From DATFDN01 sp963818725 (lineage in GTDB: Bacteria > Pseudomonadota > Alphaproteobacteria > Acetobacterales > Acetobacteraceae): a stretch of 64,000 nt of DNA. Under the pieces are notes generated by a model. That model saw nothing but the letters and a program-made list of their open reading frames with translations, did no database searches and was not told where the DNA came from. Every line of letters begins with the position of its first letter. Within the stretch, counting starts at the first letter, position 1. Both the position numbers and the translations under genes were made by a program. Shown one piece after another: positions 27,439-37,047 of this stretch. Where the stretch lies: assembly GCA_963818725.1 (NCBI GenBank), contig CAWFTU010000001.1:434001-498000 (forward strand). Direction: 5' to 3'.

Positions 27439-28486
27439 CCCGCTTATCGGCCAATCGACCCGTCACGGGTAGACGCCTTTGTGGGTCAGACGGGACGACG
27501 CAGCGACGGCACGGCAAAGCGCGTTGACCATGCCTCGCATGTTGCGGCGCCGGTTGGTGGTCCAGCAGAAGGCGCCGAGATAGTCGGGCAGATGCTTGGG
27601 GGAGAGCCGCTTGTGGGTGGCCTTGAGCGCGGGTACCGAGATTGGCGACCAGGGTGTTGACGGTGAAGAACGGGGCGCTGCGCTCGCGCTCCGGACGCCC
27701 GCCGCCGGTGACGGTGGCGACATGCGTCCGCCCGGCTTCACCGAAGGCGTTGAACGCCCGCAAGCCGTCCGTGTGCACAGTCGCGCCGGCGGCGATGTGG
27801 GCATCGCGGAACGCGGCCACCGCCTCGCTGGAGAAGGCGCTGACCGCGCGCATCGCGACATGGCCCATGCGCCCGTCCGCATGCCGCTCGCAGGCGACGA
27901 TGACGCAGGTCTTGCCTTCGGTTCCGCTGCCTTGGTTCCTTTCACCTCCCAGACACACGTCATCCGCCTCCACTACCGGCGGCGCGGCATCGTCGTCGCT
28001 CGCGCCCCCGAGCGAATAGCGCTCCGTCCGCTCGGTCATGGCGTGGCGGAGCCGCTTGTGCAGATACCAGGCCGTCTCATAGCCCAGGCCCAGCCTGCGG
28101 CCGAGCTCGACCGCCGAGATCGCCTGTTTGGTGCTGCTCATCAGGTGCATGGCGCGGAACCAAGTGGTCAGAGACAGCTTGGTGTCCGCCATCACGGTGC
28201 CCGCGGTGACCGACCAACGTCGGCCGCAGCGCGTGCAGCCGACACGGCGGCCGTAGACATAGCTCTTCAGATTGGCGCAGCGCGGGCAAGGCATTCCTTC
28301 GCGTTGGCGCGCCGCCACCAACGCCGCCAGACACTGATCCTCCGTCCCGTAGAGTTGTTCGAACTCAACGTCCGTCAGCCCCTTCATGATTGCCCGCACC
28401 GTTCTGCTCCGAGACGCCGCGTTCAGAGCGACTTTGCGCTTCCCTGCTGCAAAGTACAAGAGCGGGTCGATTGGCCGATAAGCGGG
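27439..28486 (-). mobile_element. IS1595-family insertion sequence, copy 1 (decayed)
   Basis: 1048 bp. Both ends carry the inverted repeat CCCGCTTATCGGCCAATCG, and the element is flanked by a 9-bp direct repeat ATTACTCTC (27430-27438 and 28487-28495). It is nearly identical to the copy at 55913-56959 but one base longer, because of the transposase frameshift. It lies between the flavoprotein and NnrU-like genes. Confidence 0.93.
27463..28387 (-). pseudogene. IS1595-family transposase, frameshifted copy
   Basis: Matches the intact 307-residue transposase at 56012-56935. It has the zinc-ribbon N-terminus (CPRC then CTRCGRRW) and the ISXO2-like DDE core (HTDGLRAFNAF). Two differences stand out: DDVYLGG has become DDVCLGG next to the first catalytic acid, and an extra base near 27632 (TACCCGCGC for TACCGCGC) shifts the frame after NTLVANL. 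The C-terminal SPKHLPDYLGAFCW region is lost, so this copy is probably inactive. Confidence 0.9.
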
Positions 28487-28639
28487 ATTACTCTCTGGGC
28501 GGGACCGGCTCGGCGCGGGCAAAGGCGAGCGCACGGGCTGCATAGTTGCGACCTATCCTGATCAAGGCTTTTCCGGATCAAAAGAGGTGAGACAAATGAC
28601 ACATTTCGGGCTCGAATACAATGGATTGAAGGACACAAT

Positions 28640-28671
28640 AGCTTGAATCCCTTGGAGCTTGAATCCCTTGG
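28640..28671. repeat. Perfect 16-bp tandem duplication
   Basis: AGCTTGAATCCCTTGG occurs twice head to tail (28640-28655, 28656-28671) in the intergenic region downstream of the NnrU-like gene. It has the same unit length as the duplication at 22237 but an unrelated sequence. Confidence 0.9.
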
Positions 28672-28745
28672 GGCGAGGCATTGCCGCCATTTCAGCACGC
28701 GGCCGCCGACAGGATGGAGCGGTGACCGGAGATGGCGTGACTGGC

Positions 28746-29426
28746 TCACCAGCCCGGCAGGGGGCTGACGCCGAAAATCCGAGGGTGCGCCCAGAGCAGC
28801 GCCGCCCACAGCGCCACGCGCAGGGCCACCGGCATCCAGCCGACCTCGACCGGCACGAATCGGTTTCGCCCGCTGGCAATGGCCCCGAAAGGCAGGATGG
28901 AGGTTTTGTCGGCGAAATGGCGCCATCCGGCCGGATCGCGCCCAGCCACCTTGGCGTCGATCGATGGCATCCCGGCCAGCGCGGTTACCAGGAAGGCGCC
29001 GAAGAACAGCAGCGACGCCGTGTCTCCGTTGCCCAGGACATGCACTGCCGCCCAGAGAGCGAAGGACCAGAGCATCGGGTGGCGCGTCACACGCAGGATG
29101 CCGCGCGGTTCTTGGCGCAGCGCGGTCTCGCCGCCGACCGCGGTAGGGCTGCGCGCCAGGATTGCCGCGGCGAAAAGCAGGAAGGCGGCCAGCATGACAG
29201 CCACCAGCACCCAGCCCAGCCACTCCGGCGCGGTCCAGAGCGGCGCGACCGGCGCATGGCCGTAGGTGACGACCAAGGACGTGATCGCCAGGACGGAGAC
29301 CAAGGAGAAGGCGCCGCGAAATCCCGCGTCCCCCAGACGGCGGGCCAGCACGCTTCGCAACCCGCTTCCCGCGATCCCGATATGCGCGCCGGTCCAGACC
29401 AGTGCCGCCGTAACCAGCCACATCAT
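28746..29426 (-). CDS. NnrU-family membrane protein
   Basis: 226 residues with about six to seven hydrophobic segments. Family features are the N-terminal ALVWTGAHIGIAGSGLR, the RHPMLWSFALWAAVHVLGNGD motif split around RVTRHPMLWSF, and SIDAKVAGRDPAGWRHF. NnrU was first linked to nitrite/NO metabolism and is related to isoprenylcysteine methyltransferase-like membrane enzymes; no denitrification gene lies nearby. The ATG at 29426 or the next codon (29423) could start it. Confidence 0.82.
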   Translation of the reverse strand: MMWLVTAALVWTGAHIGIAGSGLRSVLARRLGDAGFRGAFSLVSVLAITSLVVTYGHAPVAPLWTAPEWLGWVLVAVMLAAFLLFAAAILARSPTAVGGETALRQEPRGILRVTRHPMLWSFALWAAVHVLGNGDTASLLFFGAFLVTALAGMPSIDAKVAGRDPAGWRHFADKTSILPFGAIASGRNRFVPVEVGWMPVALRVALWAALLWAHPRIFGVSPLPGW

Positions 29427-29669
29427 TTCCGTCTCCGACCGCTGTCAGCGGGGGGCGGTGAGGGTGCCAATGCCGTCACCTCCGCTCGCTCCACGGGCCG
29501 ATGTATCGCCCGCAAAGAGCGGGCCCGCAACCAACCCCTGTTCGCTCGCCGAGCGCGGCGCGTAGGGTGACTGGCGTGCGCGTGCGCGATCTGTCCATTA
29601 CATTTGACAAGGTGCTGGGCGGCCGGGCGTCCGCCACCGAGTGACACACGTCAGTCAAGGAGATTCGCC

Positions 29670-29996
29670 ATGACCCAAGTTGTCCGCGTTTCCATCCTGC
29701 GGTGCCGTCCGGAGCAGTTCGCGCGCCTGTCCGCCATGATGGCGGAGGCCGAGGTCGCGCTGCGGCCCGGTATCGAGGCGATGCCCGGCCTGCTCGCCTA
29801 TTACGCGGGCGCGGACGAGGCCACGTCCTCCCTGACCAACACGAGCGTCTAGGAGACGCTCGAACACGCGCAGCAGATGGACAGGTTCCAGCCCATGCTG
29901 GACAGTGCCAAGCGGTTCGCGGCCGAGGGCGCCACCTTCGAGCGACCGATCATGAACTACGCCAGGCTGTGGCAGATCGGCGGCTGCGAGGCATGA
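29670..29996 (+). pseudogene. Antibiotic-biosynthesis-monooxygenase-like small protein with in-frame amber stop
   Basis: 109 codons preceded by AAGGAGA seven bases before the ATG. The N-terminal half reads VVRVSILRCRPEQFARL and GIEAMPGLLAYYAGAD; then TAG at 29850-29852 interrupts SV-stop-ETLEHAQQMDRF, and the second half (FAAEGATFERPIMNYARLW) continues in frame. A tryptophan (TGG) is the obvious ancestral codon, so one G-to-A change explains the break. The fold would be a ferredoxin-like ABM dimer; the substrate is unknown. Confidence 0.72.
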
Positions 29997-30089
29997 GCCC
30001 GGGCCAACCCGCCGCGCCGGTGATCAGGACCACCGCGCGAGAGCCGGGACGGACACGAGATGCTGTTCTAGGTGGCTGCCCCTATCTGC

Positions 30090-30345
30090 TAACGCACCTC
30101 CTGCTGCCGCTCAGCGAGCGTTCGGCGCGCGCGCCATCAACGCGGTGCACCCGGCCTTCATGATGCCGACCAAGATCGTGAGGTCGCTTCGCCGCCCAGA
30201 GCACGGGAGAGGAGCGCGCGCGCAACCTGCTGCGGCTTGTCCTAGACCTGGCGCTTGACGGCGTGACCGGCACCATTTCAACTGAGACGAGGAGGCGCGC
30301 GGACGCGCAGGCCTACGACGCCGCGGCAGGGGCAACGCTGCGCGC
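30090..30345 (+). pseudogene. Remnant of a short-chain dehydrogenase/reductase C-terminus
   Basis: Decayed coding fragments in different frames. One reads INAVHPAFMMPTKIV-like sequence; another reads GEERARNLLRLVLDLALDGV and then TGTISTETRRRADAQAYD, resembling the C-terminal third of SDR enzymes of the retinol-dehydrogenase-like group. Several frame changes separate the pieces and no N-terminal Rossmann motif is present. The segment fills the gap before the zinc-type oxidoreductase. Confidence 0.5.
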
Positions 30346-30447
30346 TGAGCGACTGCCTGTGTGGCCTGGCGACCCCGGAGATCGGCACGCGGTGCGGCAG
30401 CGACGACCGTGACCCGCATCCCGCAACTACAAATATGGGGGTCTCTG

Positions 30448-31398
30448 ATGCCCGACACGATGCAAGCCGTTCGCCAGCACGGTTATGGCGGCCCCGAGGT
30501 GCTGCGTCTCGACCAGGTGCCCCGGCCCGTGCCGGGTCCTGGCCAGGTGCTCGTCCGGGTCCACGCCGCCTCGGTGAACCCGATCGACTGGAAGCTGCGC
30601 ACCGGCGCGCTGCGCGAGATGATGCCCCAGGCCATGCCCGCCGGCGTGGGTCAGGACTTCGCGGGCAGCGTCGAGCAGGCCGGCGAGAGTGCCGGGTTCC
30701 AGGCGGGCGAGGCGGTGTACGGGATGCTGCCCACGGACCGGACCGGCTCCTACGCCGAATTTGTGGTGCTCGAGGCAGCCGGTCTCGCGCGCCAGCCGCC
30801 GGGCCTCGGGCACCAAGCGGCGGCCGCGGCACCCATGGGCGTTCTCACGGCCTGGCAGGGCGTCGTGGGGCAGGGTGGTCTGAAAGCGGGTATGTCCGTG
30901 CTGGTGGATGCGGCCGCGGGCAACGTGGGCTCCATGGCGGCGCAGATCGCGCACGCGCTCGACGCCGACGTCACGGCCGCCGTGTCCGAGGACGCGCTGC
31001 CGCGAGCGCGGGAGCTGAATGTTGGCCGGGCCGCCGCTTACTGGGACAACGCGCCCGAGGGGGTCGCCCCCGGCAGCCAGGACATCGTGTTCGACATCCT
31101 GGGTGGCGCGATCCAGGAAGCGTCCTGGGCGCTGCTGAAGCCGGGCGGCATCCCGGTTTCGACACTGGGCCAGCCCGACCCGGCGCGCGCCGCGGCGTTG
31201 GGCGTGCGCGCGGCCGGCTTCGGCGCTATCCCCGACGGCGAGCAACTGCGGCGCGTGGCAGAGATGATCGCCGCCGGGAAGGTCAAGGTGTCGGTTGGCC
31301 GTGTGATGCCGCTCGCGCGGGCGGCCGAGGCCCAGGAGCTCAACCGCACCGGCGCGGTCAAGGGCAAAGTTGTCATCGCGGTCGGCGACGGTGGCTGA
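30448..31398 (+). CDS. NADP-dependent quinone-oxidoreductase-like MDR enzyme
   Basis: 316 residues, medium-chain dehydrogenase/reductase without the catalytic zinc ligands. The GroES-like N-terminus has VRVHAASVNPIDWKLRTG and VGQDFAGSVEQ. The Rossmann part has a diverged nucleotide motif, VDAAAGNVGSMAAQIA, where AxGGVG is usual. The end (GRVMPLARAAEAQEL, VKGKVVIAV) is typical. The start ATG is at 30448. It is 54 bases upstream of the efflux pair and may be co-transcribed. Confidence 0.85.
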   Translation: MPDTMQAVRQHGYGGPEVLRLDQVPRPVPGPGQVLVRVHAASVNPIDWKLRTGALREMMPQAMPAGVGQDFAGSVEQAGESAGFQAGEAVYGMLPTDRTGSYAEFVVLEAAGLARQPPGLGHQAAAAAPMGVLTAWQGVVGQGGLKAGMSVLVDAAAGNVGSMAAQIAHALDADVTAAVSEDALPRARELNVGRAAAYWDNAPEGVAPGSQDIVFDILGGAIQEASWALLKPGGIPVSTLGQPDPARAAALGVRAAGFGAIPDGEQLRRVAEMIAAGKVKVSVGRVMPLARAAEAQELNRTGAVKGKVVIAVGDGG

Positions 31399-31452
31399 CG
31401 TGAGCACGGCTCCGGCCAACACTGGGGGGATTGCCTCCCGCACCGTCGTGCC

Positions 31453-32601
31453 GTGAGCGATGTGCAGGAGGCGGCGACCACCGGCAGGGTGCCGGTCGCC
31501 GCCAGCCCGCCCCAGCCGGTGCTCGCCCCGCCGCCTGTCGAGCGCCGCCGTGGTCCCTACCTCGGCGCGGCGGCGCGACTCGCGATTCTGCTGCTGGCTC
31601 TCGCCGGAGCCTATATCATCGCGACGCGCTGGGACCGCTGGATCGGAGAGGCCGAGGCTCAAACCACCGACGACGCCTATCTCGCCGCCGACCTCACGCC
31701 GCTCGCGGCGAAGGTCGCCGGTTACGTCCGCGCCGTGCCGGTCGGCGACTACCAGCGCGTGCGCAGGGGCGACCTCCTCGTCGAGCTGGTCGCCGACGAC
31801 TATCAGGCGCGCGTGCGCCAAGCCGAGGGCGCTGTCGCCACGACCCGGGGACGCATCGCCGAACTGGAGGCGAGCAAGCGCCTACAATTCACGCGCATCC
31901 AGGGCGCGGAGGCGCAAATGGCCGCGACGCTGGCCATCTACACCCGCAACCGTCTCGAAGCCGACCGCCAGCACGCGCTGATCGCCTCCCGTATCGTGGG
32001 CACGCGCCAGGCCGTCGAGCGCGCTGACGCCGATGCCAAGCAGTCCGCGGCAACGCTCGCGGGCAACCAGGACGATCTCGCGGCCGCGCGCGAGCAGGTC
32101 GCAATCCTCGATGCCCAGATTAGGCAACAAGAAGTCACTCTTGAAACCAACCGCGCCCAGCTCGATCTCGCCAATATCGATCTCGGGTACACGCACATCA
32201 CCGCGCCAGTGGACGGCGAGGTGGCGCGGCGCCTGGTGCAGCCGGGCCAGTATGTGGGCGTGGGGACGCAGGTGATCGCCCTCGTGCCGCTGCCAAACGT
32301 GTGGGTGGTGGCGAACTACAAGGAGACACAGCTCACCAGCGTGCGCATTGGCCAGCGTGCGAGCATCGCCGTGGACACCTTCCCGGGCCGGACGCTGCGC
32401 GGGCACGTGAACAGCATCTCGCCCGGGTCGGGTTCCGAATTCTCATTGCTGCCGCCCGACAACGCGACCGGCAACTTCACCAAGGTCGTGCAGCGCGTTC
32501 CCGTGAAGATCGCGATCGACGACGCGGACGGCCTCGCCGACCTGCTTCGGCCCGGGATGAGCGTGGTCGCCACGATCCATACCCGGAAGGGAGGATCATG
32601 A
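31453..32601 (+). CDS. HlyD/EmrA-family membrane fusion protein
   Basis: 382 residues. One membrane anchor (LAILLLALAGAYIIATRW) is followed by the EmrA motif TTDDAYLAADLTPLAAKVAG, a long alpha-helical hairpin (residues about 115-225) and a lipoyl/beta-barrel part (LGYTHITAPVDGEVARRLV, PNVWVVANYKETQL, IAVDTFPG). The start is GTG 31453. It overlaps the next gene by ATGA and forms the periplasmic adaptor of a drug exporter with the downstream MFS protein. Confidence 0.9.
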   Translation: MSDVQEAATTGRVPVAASPPQPVLAPPPVERRRGPYLGAAARLAILLLALAGAYIIATRWDRWIGEAEAQTTDDAYLAADLTPLAAKVAGYVRAVPVGDYQRVRRGDLLVELVADDYQARVRQAEGAVATTRGRIAELEASKRLQFTRIQGAEAQMAATLAIYTRNRLEADRQHALIASRIVGTRQAVERADADAKQSAATLAGNQDDLAAAREQVAILDAQIRQQEVTLETNRAQLDLANIDLGYTHITAPVDGEVARRLVQPGQYVGVGTQVIALVPLPNVWVVANYKETQLTSVRIGQRASIAVDTFPGRTLRGHVNSISPGSGSEFSLLPPDNATGNFTKVVQRVPVKIAIDDADGLADLLRPGMSVVATIHTRKGGS

Positions 32602-34268
32602 GCGGCGCGGCCGCTGTCTCGTTGCGCGGGTCGTCCCTCGCGCCGGCGTCGCATGCGGCCGCCCCCGCCGCCCCGCTCGCAACGCGGCCCTGGGTGGGCA
32701 TCCTCGCCGTGCTCTGCGGCGCGTTCATCTCCACGGTCACGGGGCGGCTTTCCACCTTCGGCCTCGCCGACATTCGCGGCGCGATGCACGCCGGCTTCGA
32801 TGAGGGTGCCTGGATCACCACGGCGCAGACCTGTGCGCAGATGCTGATCGGCCCGCCCGCGGTCTGGATGGGCATGGCGTTCGGGCCGCGGCGCGTGCTG
32901 GTCATCTCCTCCCTGGTGTTCGCGCTCGCCTCGGCCCTGCTGCCCCTCTCGCCGAACCTGCCCGTGCTGCTCGGCTTTCAGGCGCTCACGGGCCTGGCGT
33001 CTGGAACCTTCATCCCGCTGACCATCTCGTTTGTGCTGCGCAACCTCGAGCCGCGCTACTGGGCGTTCGGCATTGCGGCCTACGCGCTCAACCTGGAGCT
33101 GTCGCTCAACATCGCGGCCACCCTCGAGGGCTTCTACGTCGAGCACCTGTCCTGGCACTGGATCTTCTGGCAGAGCGTGCCGCTCGCGGCTCTGATGTCT
33201 TGGTGCGTGCACCGCGGCATTCCCAAGGAGCCGATCAACTGGCAGCTGGCACGCGCCGGCGACTGGTTCGGTATAGCGTCCCTCAGCATCGGCCTCGCCA
33301 TGGCGTTCGCGGCCCTCGATCAGGGCAATCGGTTGGACTGGCTGGGGTCGGGACTGGTCGTAGGCTTGCTGGCGGGCGGCGGACTGCTCGTAGCCGCCTT
33401 CCTGGTCCACGAGCGGCTCGCGCCCGCGCCCTGGATCAACCTGGGCTTCGCCGTGCGTGGACCGATTCCGCTGCTGATGATCCTGGTGGCGCTGCTGCGG
33501 CTCGCGATCCTGTCCACGGCGCTGCTGCTGCCGCAATTCCTCTCCGCCGTGCAGAACTATCGCGCGCTAGAGACGGGACCGGCGCTGCTGGCCATCGCGG
33601 CGCCGCAGCTCGTGATCGCGCCCTTCGCGGGGCTGCTGCTGCGCCGCCTCGACGCGCGACTGCCGGCGGCGGTCGGCTTCGCACTGGTGGGCGCCGCGTG
33701 CTGGCTGGTCGTGAACGAGCTGACGCGGGACTGGGTGACGGCGAACTTCCTGCCCTCGCAAGCCATGCAGGCCGTGGGCCAGACGCTCGCGTTGAGCTCG
33801 CTGGTGTTCTTCTCCGTGCTGCACCTCAAGCCCGCCGACGCGATGACGTTTGGGGCACTCCTACAGACGGCGCGCCTTTTCGGTGGCGAGATCGGCGTCG
33901 CGATGATGGGCACCGTCCTGCGCGTGCGCGAGCAGGTGGCCAGCAACCTGATTGGGCTGCACGTGCAATCGGGCACGATGCTCACGACCGAGCGGCTGCA
34001 CGACTACGCCACCGCCGTCCAGGCGCGCTCGCAGGGTGTCGTCGGCGCGGGGGCGCGCGCGGCCGGGCTGCTGGCGCAGGCGGTGCGCACCCAAGCCACC
34101 GTGCAGAGCTACATCGACGGCTTCGCGCTCGTCGCGGTGGTGATGGGGGGCGCGCTGGTCCTCGTCGCGCTCCTCGGCCCGGCGCCGAATGGTCCGGCGT
34201 CGCCCCTGCCGGTGTGGCGGGCGCGGCGAGCAACACCATCGATAGGGAGTGGAGGAGGGGCGCCATGA
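32598..34268 (+). CDS. DHA2-type MFS efflux transporter (EmrB-like)
   Basis: 556 residues with about 14 hydrophobic segments. Motifs: LADIRGAMHAGFDEGAWI, AMFGPRR-like GMAFGPRRVLVISS, and an elongated periplasmic loop before the last helix. The ATG at 32598 overlaps the adaptor stop (ATGA) with GGGAGG upstream. It would work with the EmrA-like adaptor and an outer-membrane factor; the nearby OMF gene (35261-36792, opposite strand) is frameshifted. Confidence 0.9.
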   Translation: MSGAAAVSLRGSSLAPASHAAAPAAPLATRPWVGILAVLCGAFISTVTGRLSTFGLADIRGAMHAGFDEGAWITTAQTCAQMLIGPPAVWMGMAFGPRRVLVISSLVFALASALLPLSPNLPVLLGFQALTGLASGTFIPLTISFVLRNLEPRYWAFGIAAYALNLELSLNIAATLEGFYVEHLSWHWIFWQSVPLAALMSWCVHRGIPKEPINWQLARAGDWFGIASLSIGLAMAFAALDQGNRLDWLGSGLVVGLLAGGGLLVAAFLVHERLAPAPWINLGFAVRGPIPLLMILVALLRLAILSTALLLPQFLSAVQNYRALETGPALLAIAAPQLVIAPFAGLLLRRLDARLPAAVGFALVGAACWLVVNELTRDWVTANFLPSQAMQAVGQTLALSSLVFFSVLHLKPADAMTFGALLQTARLFGGEIGVAMMGTVLRVREQVASNLIGLHVQSGTMLTTERLHDYATAVQARSQGVVGAGARAAGLLAQAVRTQATVQSYIDGFALVAVVMGGALVLVALLGPAPNGPASPLPVWRARRATPSIGSGGGAP

Positions 34269-34386
34269 GGATTGCCGCCATGATTGAGGCGGCCGTGGCA
34301 GGCTCGGCAAACTCCTACCTGCGCGATACTGTTTGAACAGGCGAGCACCTGGTGGATCATGCGCCGCGGCGGCGGTCTGCGGAGCG

Positions 34387-34629
34387 TCACTCGCCGCGAT
34401 CACTGTTGCGGGGCCGCCGCCTGGCTCTCCTGGCCTGAGGGGTCGCGGCGGGCTGCGCCGGGCGGCTCGCGCGCGGTGCCCAGCCCGTGACTTGATGCAA
34501 GACCACCCGGTGGGGATCGTCGTCTTCCAGCCATCCCTGGAGCTGCGCGGACCAGTGCGCCGTAAGCGGCTCCGGCTCGCTCGCGATCCAGAGGCGCACC
34601 GAGCTGCCGTCGCGCGGCGCGGTGTCCAT
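34387..34629 (-). CDS. Small hypothetical protein
   Basis: 80 residues starting at ATG 34629. The central part (SVRLWIASEPEPLTAHWSAQ, LQGWLEDDDPHRVVLHQVTG, WAP) has the alternating Trp/acidic character of a folded small domain, unlike the GC-biased shadow frames around it. The tail is Arg/Pro-rich. No function is known. It lies tail to tail with the efflux pair. Confidence 0.5.
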   Translation of the reverse strand: MDTAPRDGSSVRLWIASEPEPLTAHWSAQLQGWLEDDDPHRVVLHQVTGWAPRASRPAQPAATPQARRARRRPRNSDRGE

Positions 34630-34738
34630 GGAGCGGCGGGGCGGCGATCGGCCGGGCATGCGCCCGGTATGCCGGCCTGACCGTTTACATCCGGTGAACG
34701 CGCTGTTTGCCGTTGAGGGGCGACGTCGTCACCGCCCT

Positions 34739-35106
34739 TCAGGCGGCCTTGCTCGCGGTGGGCTCGGGGCGGTTCGCGAGCGCCTCGGGCCCGGACCCGA
34801 ACGGTCCCGGGACGATGTCCGTGAGGGGCTCGTCGGGTCCGCCGGCGCTAAGGCTCTCAAGCGCGTCGGCGATCGAGACAAAGCGGGAGGCGCGGCCGAG
34901 GAGCGGCTGCACGACGACCTCCGCGGGCGTGCGCCACAGGACGCAGCGGCGGCACGCCGATCCCGTCCGGTAGAGAGAGAGAGAACCTCGTCACCGAACG
35001 AGTGGTCCGGTTCAACCGCGAGGCGCAGGTCGTGAAACTCCGCCCAGGCCTGGACCAGGCGCAGCTCCGCGACTGTGAACGACACTCCCTGTGGCTCTCT
35101 GCTCAT
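34739..35106 (-). pseudogene. Hypothetical protein, frame broken in a (CT)6 tract
   Basis: ATG 35106 has GGAGG seven bases upstream. The first part reads VSFTVAELRLVQAWAEFHDL then RLAVEPDHSFGDEVLSL. After a CT repeat the coherent continuation is in another frame: YRTGSACRRCVLWRTPAEVV, RASRFVSIADALESLSAGGP, ending ANRPEPTASKAA and a stop at 34739-34741. The two parts are in frame if the tract had five CT units where six are seen. No known domain is recognised. Confidence 0.55.
34972..34983. repeat. (AG)6 / (CT)6 microsatellite inside a coding region
   Basis: Six AG units on the plus strand (CT on the coding strand). Five or eight units would keep the surrounding gene in frame; six do not. Such tracts are prone to slippage. 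Confidence 0.85.
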
Positions 35107-35260
35107 CAGGCCTCCGCTCCAACGCTTGGGACGTGGCGCACCGTATCCCCGCGAAATGGCGAGCCTGGCACAGGCGCATGAAGGCTGCGTTAATTGCGGA
35201 TCGCCCCAGGTCGCGAGCTTTGCTTCCCTGTCACCCTGATCTTGGCCGACCGCATGAGCG

Positions 35261-36792
35261 TCACGAAGAGGCGGGTGGCTCAAACCGCTCCCAGCCGCCA
35301 CCAAGCGCGAGGTAGAGCGACACGAGATCGCTTGAGATATTGGTGGTGCTGGTTGCGAGTTGCTGTTCGGTGCTGAGCAAGCTCCGCTGAGCGTCAAGCA
35401 CTTCCAGGAACCCAGCGACCCCTACACTGTATCGACTCTGGGCGAGCGAAAGCGCGCGGCGGTTCTGCGCCACCGCGCCCACGAGCCGGTCGCGCCGCCG
35501 CTGCTCGTCGTGATAGGCGATGAGCGCGTTGGCGACGTCGTGCCAGGCTGCCAACACTGTGCGCTGATAGGCGATCGCCGCCTCCCGCGCCGCTGCCTTG
35601 CGCAGCACCAGGGTCTGACGGAGCTGCCCGCCCTGGAAGATTGGCACGTTGATCCCAGGCCCGAACGAGGTACTGCCTGGCAGCGCCGTTAAAGACCTGG
35701 AACGGCTGCGCGATGGCCTGAAACCCGAAGCTCGCGTTCAGGGTGACGGACGGATAGAAGTCGGCGACCGCGACGCCGACATTCGCGGTGGCAGCGTGAA
35801 GCTGCGCCTCCGCCTCGCGGATGTCGGGACGGCGGCGGGCCAGCTCCGAGGGGAAGCCGACGGGCACGCGGCGCGGCACCGGCGGCACCGGACGCGGTAC
35901 CGACAACTCGGCGAGCAACGCGTTCGGTGGCAGCGCGAGCAGCAACGAAAGCGCATTGACAAGCTGGCGTTCCTGCGCCTCCAAGGTCGGGATCTGCGCC
36001 GCGGTGGACTCGAGCTGCGCCGAGGCGTTGGCGACATCGAGGTCGGTGGTGACGCCGGCCGTCGCCCGCTGGCGGGTCAGGTTGAGCCCCTGCCGCGCGA
36101 TATCCACATTCTCGCGGGCGATGCGCAGCTGCTCCTGGGTGCCGCGGAGCGCGATGTAGTCGCGTCCCACCTCCGCCAGCGCCGAAATCAATGCTGCCCG
36201 CTGCGCCCACTCGGCGGCGGTGAGCGTTGCCTCCCCGGACTCGATCGAGCGACGGACACGGCCGAAGAAATCGGGCTCCCATGTCGCACCGAGTCCGGTA
36301 CTGAAAGACGTCGAAGGCCGGGAAGTTGGGGGGGTTCGGGACGCCGCCCGCGGTGTTGCCGAAGGCGCCGTTCGCTTCCGTGCCCTGCGAGCCGGCGGTC
36401 GGGCCGCCCGCCAGCAGCGAGAACTCGCCCTTGTTGCTCGGCTTGGAGCGTTCATAGGATCCGTTGGCGTCGATGGTGGGCAGCAGCCCGGCGCGGGTAA
36501 CGCCAAGCTGCGCCCGCGATTCCAGCACCCGGAACGCGGCGGCCCGCACGTCCAGGTTGGAAGCGGCGACGTGGCGCTCCAGCTGCGTGAGGTGCGGGTC
36601 GCGGAACAGCGACCACCATTCCGCATCAATGGGCGCGGCCACCGCCTCGGACGGTTCGGCCCGCGCCTGCCGGGGCTCGCCCGCGAACCAGGAGGCGGGC
36701 GAAGCCCAGCGCGGCGCGTGGAAGTTTGGCCCCACCGTACATCCGCCCAGCAGCAGCGCGGACGCTGCGGCCGTGACCACGCCTCTTGGCAT
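35261..36792 (-). pseudogene. NodT-family outer-membrane efflux lipoprotein, two one-base frameshifts
   Basis: About 509 residues when corrected. ATG 36792 follows AAAGGAGG. The lipobox LLLGGCTVGPNF marks an outer-membrane lipoprotein. Helical OMF repeats follow (WWSLFRDPHLTQLERHVAAS; ALISALAEVGRDYIALRGTQ; LDAQRSLLSTEQQLATSTTN). Frame breaks: near 36297 (TACCGG for TACGG, after FDVFQY) and near 35669 (TACCTCG for TACTCG, after ARQY). Both are duplicated C residues on the coding strand. It would be the outer channel for the EmrAB-like or another efflux pump. Confidence 0.82.
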
Positions 36793-37047
36793 TCCACCGC
36801 CTCCTTTGAGTTCATCGATCTAGGGGTGCCGCGCCCTTGATCACCCGCGGCGGAAACGCCTTGCTGGTCCGCGTAGCGGACACAACCAGAACGGCTTGGG
36901 GCTCTCGAACAAAATCAACGTGATGGCGCCCTGCCAGGAGTTCAAGCGACTTCCGCTTCGCTTCGCCCTTGGAGTGACGGCGCCGGGCTTACGCGCCCTC
37001 AGAGAGGTCGGCTCCGAGGCAACCCCGTGCTCTGACCGCCCAGCGGG

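Noticed and set aside
34265..34336. A 23-codon frame overlapping the EmrB stop as ATGA
   Set aside because: The overlap would suit coupling, but the peptide has no recognisable feature and is too short to support.
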